From assembly GCA_028554755.1 (NCBI GenBank), contig JAPTOF010000008.1, forward strand, positions 15,295,001-15,359,000: 64,000 bases of DNA, given 5' to 3'. Of this stretch, positions 58,048 through 64,000 are shown one piece after another; position 1 is the first letter of the stretch, and the number at the start of each line of letters is the position of its first letter. Under the pieces are notes generated by a model. The model worked only from the letters and a program-made list of their open reading frames with translations, made no database searches and had not been told where the DNA came from. This DNA comes from Cordia subcordata. Lineage: Eukaryota; Streptophyta; Magnoliopsida; Boraginales; Cordiaceae. A program made the translations under genes and the position numbers.

Positions 58048-58929
58048 AAAAGTCGCTGGGGCATTACAAAGACCGATGGGCATTCTCCTATCAGCAAAAG
58101 TGCCATAGGGACAAGTAAAGGTGGTCTTTTCCTGGTCCTTAGGAAACACAGGGATCTGGTTATATCCCGAATAGCCATCTAGAAAACAATAGTAGCTGTG
58201 CCCAGCTACTCTATCTAAAATCTGGTCTAGAAAAGGCAATGGGAAATGATCCTTCCTAGTTTTGGAGTTGAGCTTCCTATAATCAATACAGACTCTCCAT
58301 CCCGTAAGAGTACGTGTAGGGATAAGCTCTCCTCTCTCATTCTCAACAACTGTGATCCTGGACTTCTTAGGGACAACTTGGACTAGGCTAACCCACTCAC
58401 TATCGGAGATCGGATAAATAATGCCTGCATCCAAAAGCTTAATGATCTCCTTCTTAACTACTTCGCTCATGTGTGGGTTTAGCCTCCTTTGCATCTCCCT
58501 AGAAGGAATGGCTCCATCTTCAAGGTGAATACGATGCATACAAATAGAGGGGTCTATACCTTGTAAATCATCAATCTTCCACCCTATTGCCTTCCTATGT
58601 TTCCTAAGGACCTCTAAGAGACGCTTCTCATTCTCACTAGAAAGATCAGAAGCTATGATAACCGGAAGAGTCTCACTAGAGCCTAGGAATGCATACTTCA
58701 GATGATCCGGAAGGGGTTTGAGCTCTAAAGAAAGGCTGGGCTCAACCAAGGGGGACTTAACCTCAGCATCATCAATGCGTTCATCACTAGAAATGGGAGT
58801 AGAAGAATTAACCTTGAGTGACTTATTAATCAAACAGCTCTCAATTAAGGAAGTAGAAGCTATACATTTCTTCTCTAAGGTCTCCAAATCAAAATTTGAC
58901 ATCACTTCTTCAAATTTCCTCAAATCATC
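58048..58929 (-). pseudogene. Linker and RT N-terminal part of F
   Basis: Same frame as gag, protease and the downstream segment. An acidic linker (LRKFEEVMSNFDLETLEKKC) leads to RT: KKEIIKLLDAGIIYPISDSE, WRVCIDYRKLNSKTRKDHFP, and the first catalytic Asp in FLDGYSGYNQI; then GTFADRRMPIGLCNAPATF up to the TAG at 58045-58047, which replaces a Gln codon judging from A (ATFQRC). Confidence 0.9.
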
Positions 58930-60315
58930 TCAATAAGTCATAGTCATTTCTATGAAATCCTCAATGCAAGAATCACTCACATCTACTTTAAAGCACTCTT
59001 CTCCATCCTCCTCTCCTATACTAGCTCTATTCACCACCTCTGCAACCTTCATAGTGGATTTCAAATTCCCAAATTTCATCTCTAATATCCCCGACCTACA
59101 ATGGATAATGGCATCTGCGGTGGCAAGGAAGGGGCGACCTAGAAGAATGGGTGTAGAATGTCTAGAGTCGTGTCCTGAATCCATATCTAACACTATAAAG
59201 TCAACAGGGTACACGAACTCACCTACTTGAACCATAACGTCCTCTATCACCCCCTTAGGTCTACTCTCAGATCTATCAGCTAGCTGAAGAGTAACATACG
59301 TGGGAGACAACTCATCTAGGCCTAACTGCTGATAGATAGAATAGGGAATAAGATTCACACTAGATCCTAAATCTAACAAGACATGATCAATTTGCATTTC
59401 ACGGATCCTACAAGGAATGGTAAAAGCTCTGGGGTCACTCCTCTTGGGCGGAAGGCCCGAAGTACAAATACTACTCACCTTCTCCGTAAGCCTCACCTTC
59501 TTAGGAATGGTCGATGATCTACGTTTCCTTGTACAAAGATCCTTAAAGAACTTAGAGTAAGATGGGATGGAAATGATCGCATCTATCAAAGAAAGATTGA
59601 CCTTAAGATCTTTGAGATGCTCTAAAATCTTGAAGAACCTAGAATCCTCACTAGATGTAGGTCTCTCTAAAGTGGATTGAAAAGGAACTCTAGGCTCTAT
59701 ATCTCTAGATGCATGGGAGTTATCCATAGGTTCTTTTCCCTCTCTATGTGGTCGGGAAGTACTAATCTCTCCCTGATCTCTAACGGTCTCATTTCTCTCA
59801 ACAGGACTCTCTCTAGAATTTCCCCCAACAACGTTACCATGTTGTGCTCTAGACTCGAAAGGACCACTAGGTGCAGACACTACAGAGTCAATTCCTACCC
59901 TATTATCCACTACCCGACCGCTCCTAAGAGTGGTGACAGCTTTAGCTTGAGCCTGAGAAGGGTAAGTGGTGTTAGTGGAGGAACAAGATTGGACTCTAGG
60001 GTTTACTTCCAGCTGAGAAGGCAATTTCCCGTGGTCTCTAGTGCTCAATTGAATAGCAATCTGTCCTAACTGTGCCTCAAACCTGGCCATTTGCTACCTA
60101 TTTTCTGCCAATTCCTGTTGTTGATTCTGAATAAATTGCATTATCTTCATCATGTCATTACTAGGAGGCTGGCTACTAGAGGGAGCAGGTAAAGCTTGAG
60201 GTTGAGGAGCACTAGTGAGACGGGGTTGATTGACTTGATAAAAACCCGGGGGATATTACGGACGGGGTCGCTGCTGAGGTGGAACTTGAGGATGTGAACT
60301 AGACTCATGCTGTCC
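58930..60315 (-). pseudogene. Gag-protease junction and protease of F
   Basis: Same frame. Stops at 60256-60258 (TAA) and 60094-60096 (TAG) cut it from gag. Then LGQIAIQLSTRDHGKLPSQL, a basic and serine-rich part, the conserved LKVNLSLIDAI, and protease FTIPCRIREMQIDHVLLDLG followed by SSVNLIPYSIYQQ (active site about 59361-59379), and VYPVDFIVLDMDSGHDS. It ends at the TGA at 58930-58932 before the RT linker. The protease core itself looks intact. Confidence 0.9.
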
Positions 60316-61542
60316 TTATCTCCAGGAAAATTTTGGATTGTCCCTCCAACCTGGATTGTACGTGTTTGAGTATGGATTATACTCACGAGAATAACTTTGT
60401 GTGGCACACACTTGCTCTTTCATGAATACAGGAAATTGGGATGCTAAAGGGCAAGCTAGGGTCTCATGAGATGACTCGGAGCATAATGCACAAACTTCAA
60501 CAACTAAGGGGGTGGAGGAAGCACTTGAAGAACTAGTCCTAGGACTCTGAGCTGAAATGGACAAAGAGATGAATTGATCTAGTTTATTTGTTAACGCCTC
60601 GACCTTAGAGGGTAAGTCTGAAGAAATTCCAACCTCACTAACACTTCTCTTGTTACCCCCTCGACTAGATCTTTCCATTGCAAAATTTTGAAATGAATTC
60701 TCAGCCATCATTTCTATTTTCTCCCATGCCTCAGTTGGTCTTAAAAGATAGAAACCACCACCGGAGGTGGCATTGACCATCATCCTATTTTGTTCGTTTA
60801 AACCTCGAAAGAAGTATTGCATTAGGTCATGATTGCCGTACCCATGGTGTGGACATTGTCTAAGAAGATCTTTAAACCTCTCCCAAGCTTCATGAAAAGA
60901 TTCTAAGTCATGCTGGGAAAAAGTCATGATGGCAGTCCTAAGTTCGGCTGTCTTGGCCATGGGATAAAATTTCTGGAAGAATTTAGATTGAAGCTCAGCC
61001 CATGTAGTAATGCACCCATTAGGTAAGGAGTGCAACCAAGTCCTAGCCTTATCCTTAAGAGAGAAGGGAAACAATCTTAGACGTATAACCTCTTGGGAGA
61101 CATTGGGAACATGGAGAGTGGAACTCATTTCAACAAAATCAGTAATGTGATCAAGAGGACTCTCATTGCTTCTCCCGTAAAAGGAAGGAAGCATAGCCAA
61201 CATATTAGGCTTAATCTCGAAGTTCATACCCCCCAAACCTGGAATTTGAATAGCCGAATTAGGCTCAAATGTTTCGGGGAGAAAGAATTGCCTAAGAGTG
61301 GGTTCCTCATCTAAAGGTGGACCTGGTCTACGGGGTTCCTGTCTAAAATGAGCTTGGGCTTGATGCCCAATGTGCTCATGAGGTGGAATAGGATTCATTG
61401 GGGGATTGGGTGGATTATGAGGATGATTGGGATCGACCATCTCCTCAGGAAGATCTCCTAAATTCCTGAAACGTCTAGTGATTCTTTCAGGTTCGGGATT
61501 AAGAGGAATTAGGGGATTCTTAAGGGATCTCCTACCAAGCAT
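60316..61542 (-). CDS. gag of element F
   Basis: About 408 residues from the ATG at 61542-61540 (MLGRRSLKN); the open frame upstream has only TTG. Proline-rich N-terminus (about residues 40-80), then the capsid core: MNFEIKPNMLAMLPSFYGRS, HITDFVEMSSTLHVPNVSQE, VIRLRLFPFSLKDKARTWLH, MAKTAELRTAIMTFSQHDLE, WERFKDLLRQCPHHGYG. The C-terminal knuckle CALCSESSHETLAC is a perfect CX2CX4HX4C (about 60451-60492). Gag packages element RNA. The TAA at 60316-60318 follows SWR; in related frames a longer gag-pol continues, so the stop may be a mutation (CAA to TAA). Confidence 0.88.
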   Translation of the reverse strand: MLGRRSLKNPLIPLNPEPERITRRFRNLGDLPEEMVDPNHPHNPPNPPMNPIPPHEHIGHQAQAHFRQEPRRPGPPLDEEPTLRQFFLPETFEPNSAIQIPGLGGMNFEIKPNMLAMLPSFYGRSNESPLDHITDFVEMSSTLHVPNVSQEVIRLRLFPFSLKDKARTWLHSLPNGCITTWAELQSKFFQKFYPMAKTAELRTAIMTFSQHDLESFHEAWERFKDLLRQCPHHGYGNHDLMQYFFRGLNEQNRMMVNATSGGGFYLLRPTEAWEKIEMMAENSFQNFAMERSSRGGNKRSVSEVGISSDLPSKVEALTNKLDQFISLSISAQSPRTSSSSASSTPLVVEVCALCSESSHETLACPLASQFPVFMKEQVCATQSYSREYNPYSNTYNPGWRDNPKFSWR

Positions 61543-61796
61543 GCACAAACTATCCTAACTCCGGCCACTTCAACCCCCAAACACTTCAGTATTCCTAAAC
61601 TACAACAAATAATCCACAATCCTAAAAAGTCTACTAAAAGAAAGTAAAGTCAAAAGCTGAATTAAACTAACAAAGAGAACTAAAACAAGATAATATAAGC
61701 AGTAAACGAAATAAGTAAAAACTAAACAAACTATAAAGAAAAAGCAAGAAAAACAACTATCAAAACACACAAGCACCGAATGCAAATCACCGTGCC
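61543..61796 (-). other. Leader of element F between PBS and gag
   Basis: An AT-rich, untranslated stretch collinear with the leaders of C and H. No ORF or repeat seen. Confidence 0.75.
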
Positions 61797-61814
61797 TCCC
61801 CGGCAACGGCGCCA
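61797..61814 (-). other. Perfect tRNA-Asp-type primer-binding site of element F
   Basis: The minus strand reads TGGCGCCGTTGCCGGGGA, the known Athila-type site complementary to the tRNA-Asp 3' end, six bases from the LTR. Confidence 0.95.
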
Positions 61815-63103
61815 AAAACTTGATGTCTTCTTACGAGTGCAAGTTTTAAAAGACCCGCAAGCGTACGGATCGTGCAATACAATGTTTACGAGTGCGGGTG
61901 TCGAACCACAGGGAGGCGTGAATATCGTGAATGTATCCTATGCTTGGTGTCCTAAAAGAGCTAAAAAGAAAGATCTAAACTAAGTGTACTTTTTCTTGTG
62001 AAGGTTTGGATTGTCGGGAGCTCTAAGTAAATGAAAAAAAACTAAACTATGAATAAAAACAAAAGGGATGCAGGTTGATTGAGAAGAAACTAACAATTGG
62101 AAAGGGATTAGGGTGACTTGAACTTATGAATGGGTAACTCCATACTCAAATGCTATGGGATTAAGGGATGATGGCTAACTATCAAAAGTGCTCTTAACTA
62201 GGTTGTTAGTTAGTGTCCTGATATCCCCCTAGGACTCGGTGCGGGTCCGTCCCTAGGCGACGTCTCCTAGAGCTACGGCGTGGTCCTCATGACCTAGGGC
62301 CTTAAGAGGGACAAACTAACTTCCTAGGTGGCTTAGAATGAGCCTACCCTAGTACCTAAACCGTTGGCTGGGTTTAAAGCCAAGACCTAGTGTTGCTAAG
62401 GTCGACTAAATCTATCCTGAGACCTATTGGTTGGATTTAAAGCCAAAGGAAACTCGACCTAGATTAGCCCTAAATTATACTCCGTCATTCTAAGATCACT
62501 ATAGCAGGATTTGACTAACATTCATACACATGTGATATTGAAATTATGCTTGTTACTAGGCATGCAAATACGCATATAGACATGAATAAAAGCACTACCC
62601 ACTTCATAACATCCATGTATAAACACATAGACATGAGTACAGCATGGATTAGATGTGTTTAGTAACAAACAAACTTCAATTAATATATATGTACTCATCT
62701 AGGTATTTTATCAAACACATAGACATGAATGAAAGAACACCCAATTAAACAAAACAAATCAAAACATATATATATATATATATTCAGCCATCATATCCCA
62801 TATCATAAGAGTATAAAATTAACCCATTACATAAGTTTTATCACCCTATACAAGCCTACTCAGACATAATAGAAAATAGAATGAAAGAGATATAACGAAA
62901 CTCCCCTTTCATCCTAGCGATTTTAGAACACAGCTTGTAAACAATCTCGATTCCAAAGCGTTTGAATCCTCCAACAAAACTTGGTTCTTTGTGAAAAGTA
63001 TGTGAAAAGGGTGTGTGAGGCGGCTAGGGAATAGGGTTAAGTGTGTGTGAGAATAGGTGTGAAGTGTGTGTAAAAACTCCCCTTTTCTGCTCCGTATTGG
63101 CTT

Positions 63104-63111
63104 TATTTATA
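63104..63111 (-). promoter_or_regulatory. LTR TATA box of element F
   Basis: TATAAATA on the minus strand, some 13 bp from the GTCGAC array and inside the 5' LTR. The copy in the other LTR is at 53979-53986. Likely the RNA polymerase II core promoter of the element. Confidence 0.7.
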
Positions 63112-63123
63112 GATTTGCGCATA

Positions 63124-63281
63124 GCCGGTCGACCGGCCTCTGGAGTACTCGACCGGCTTTCTTCAAGGGCTCTCTGGAGTGGCCGGTCGACCTAGTCAGT
63201 CGACCGGCTCTTGAAGGGGGGTCGTCCAGCTTTTCAACGAAGCTCTCTGGAGTGGCCGGTCGACCTAGTCGGTCGACCGGC
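63124..63281 (-). promoter_or_regulatory. Palindromic GTCGAC array upstream of the F TATA box
   Basis: GCCGGTCGACCGGC (perfect 14-bp palindrome) at 63124-63137; GCCGGTCGAC/GTCGACCGGC inverted arms with a 7-bp spacer at 63182-63208 and again at 63255-63281, in 73-bp units starting CTCTGGAGT. Position suggests an enhancer or binding array; not proven. Confidence 0.6.
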
Positions 63282-63600
63282 TATTCTTCCTTAGCATCCG
63301 GCTGACTTCCTTCATCCAATTTTTCGTCATTTCGGCCTTTAGTCTTCTCCCTTAGACCCGTGCATGTCCTATCTTCATCACCTTTCATTGTTCAATCTTT
63401 ATCTTAACCCAAAATCACCTGAATCATTGAAAATAAGCTATTAGTGTAGCATTTTATCTCTTAAACTCAATATGCACATTTATTCACACTTAAGCCTATT
63501 CCTATCAAAAGTACTACACTAATGCATCAATATAAGCATTCAACACCTCTAAAGTATAAGTAAATGGCGATGCAAACACACACCAAATCACAACTCATCA

Positions 63601-64000
63601 ACTACAATAATGCAACCTACTCTAAGAAAACATAAAACAATAAGACCAAACCCCCTACACACCTAAACCTAAACTTTGCTTGACCTCAAGCAAAAAGAGT
63701 AAAGCACATAAATAAACAAATTGACACCATTAAGCAAGTAAAGGTGATGGGGATAGGGTAAAATCATGGGAAACAAGTGGAAAAAGGATAGATACAACCT
63801 TGCATTGTCTTCAAAGCTCTCTATGCCAATGATAAATCATTATACTACTAACCTTGTGACTCACAATTCACAAACACTCACAAAGAAAACAAGGTTAATG
63901 GCATTGCCTATGTAAGCTTGCATTGGCATGTGCAATAAGCAACAGTATATCTTATGGGACAAGGGATTAGGATTCAATACTTTAGTGTGGGTAATAGAAA
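63601..64000 (-). other. Noncoding 3' region of element I, right part, running out of the window
   Basis: It resumes after the F target duplication. It carries the inner polypurine-like module at 63650-63694 and sequence matching 55440-55700 of F. The coding part of I would lie beyond 64000. Confidence 0.8.

Larger units (their letters stand above)
52683..63600 (-). mobile_element. Element F: nearly complete young Athila, TSD ACTAC
   Basis: A 10.9-kb minus-strand element with LTRs 52683-54453 and 61821-63600, a perfect PBS, a single gag-pol frame from 61542 to about 56230 broken only by five in-frame stops, then one frameshift, a 3' noncoding region and a PPT. ACTAC occurs at 52678-52682 and 63601-63605. 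The two LTRs differ by eye at few sites, mainly a TA microsatellite and a GTCGAC hairpin. It inserted into the 3' region of I. It has the youngest look of all elements here. Confidence 0.95.
61821..63600 (-). repeat. 5' LTR of element F (1780 bp)
   Basis: The pair of 52683-54453. TATAAATA at 63104-63111 (minus). Palindromic GTCGAC array at 63124-63281 immediately upstream. A shorter TA tract at about 62765-62783. Confidence 0.95.

Noticed and set aside
61797..61814. tRNA-Asp gene fragment
   Set aside because: Only the 18-nt complement of a tRNA 3' end is present at the position of a primer-binding site; no cloverleaf follows.

Overview
The window is plant nuclear DNA made up of LTR retrotransposons nested in one another. 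I see no host gene, tRNA, rRNA or CRISPR array. The evidence for a plant is: Athila-type Ty3/gypsy gag-pol with primer-binding sites matching the 3' end of plant tRNA-Asp; Ty1/copia elements of Angela-like and Tork-like type; LTRs of 1.5-2.1 kb; AT-rich sequence; and insertions within insertions, as in pericentromeric heterochromatin. I cannot name the species.

Layout, left to right. (1) Positions 1-17807: a minus-strand Angela-like copia element whose left end lies outside the window. Its reverse transcriptase is split by a complete but decayed plus-strand Athila (element A, 1689-13079). (2) 17808-20505: the 3' tail and LTR of a second plus-strand Athila-type element (B). Its 5' part lies left of the window because the copia element landed in it. 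(3) 20506-27137, resuming at 37309-37400: a minus-strand element (C) with gag, protease and an odd tail, but no RT, RNase H or integrase. (4) 27138-37308: plus-strand element D, inserted in the leader of C. It is non-autonomous and carries two solo LTRs with 5-bp target duplications (29245-31095, CCTTT; 31214-33095, GTTAG). (5) 37400-41138: element E, a relative of D with the best-preserved ORF. (6) 41139-43345: the 3' half of a Tork-like copia. (7) 43346-44364: small LTR and copia scraps plus unassigned DNA. (8) 44365-47050: element G, a third relative of D. (9) 47051-51760: H, a minus-strand Athila lacking RT and integrase. Its 5' LTR is also the 3' LTR of the next element, I (51761-52682 and 63601-64000). 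(10) 52683-63600: F, a nearly complete, young, minus-strand Athila with TSD ACTAC, inserted in I.

F and A are the autonomous type: one gag-protease-RT-RNase H-integrase frame, then a noncoding 3' region with no envelope gene. C, D, E, G and H lack RT and integrase and could only have moved with enzymes supplied in trans. D, E and G share an ORF with no capsid region. It starts with two CX2CX4HX4C zinc knuckles, followed in E by a coiled coil and acidic stretches. C and D also share a downstream tail block absent from A and F. I read these as a non-autonomous family riding on Athila machinery, and this is the most interesting content of the window.

The noncoding parts also carry repeated structure: a CATGTCTATGTG-like motif repeated three or four times per LTR at about 92/50/92 bp; twin short hairpins 63-64 bp apart whose arms change together between LTR families; palindromic GTCGAC arrays beside the LTR TATA box; a second polypurine-like module 0.8-1.1 kb before the true one; and a small conserved hairpin just after pol. 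All statements rest on reading the sequence by eye; no alignment or database search was run.
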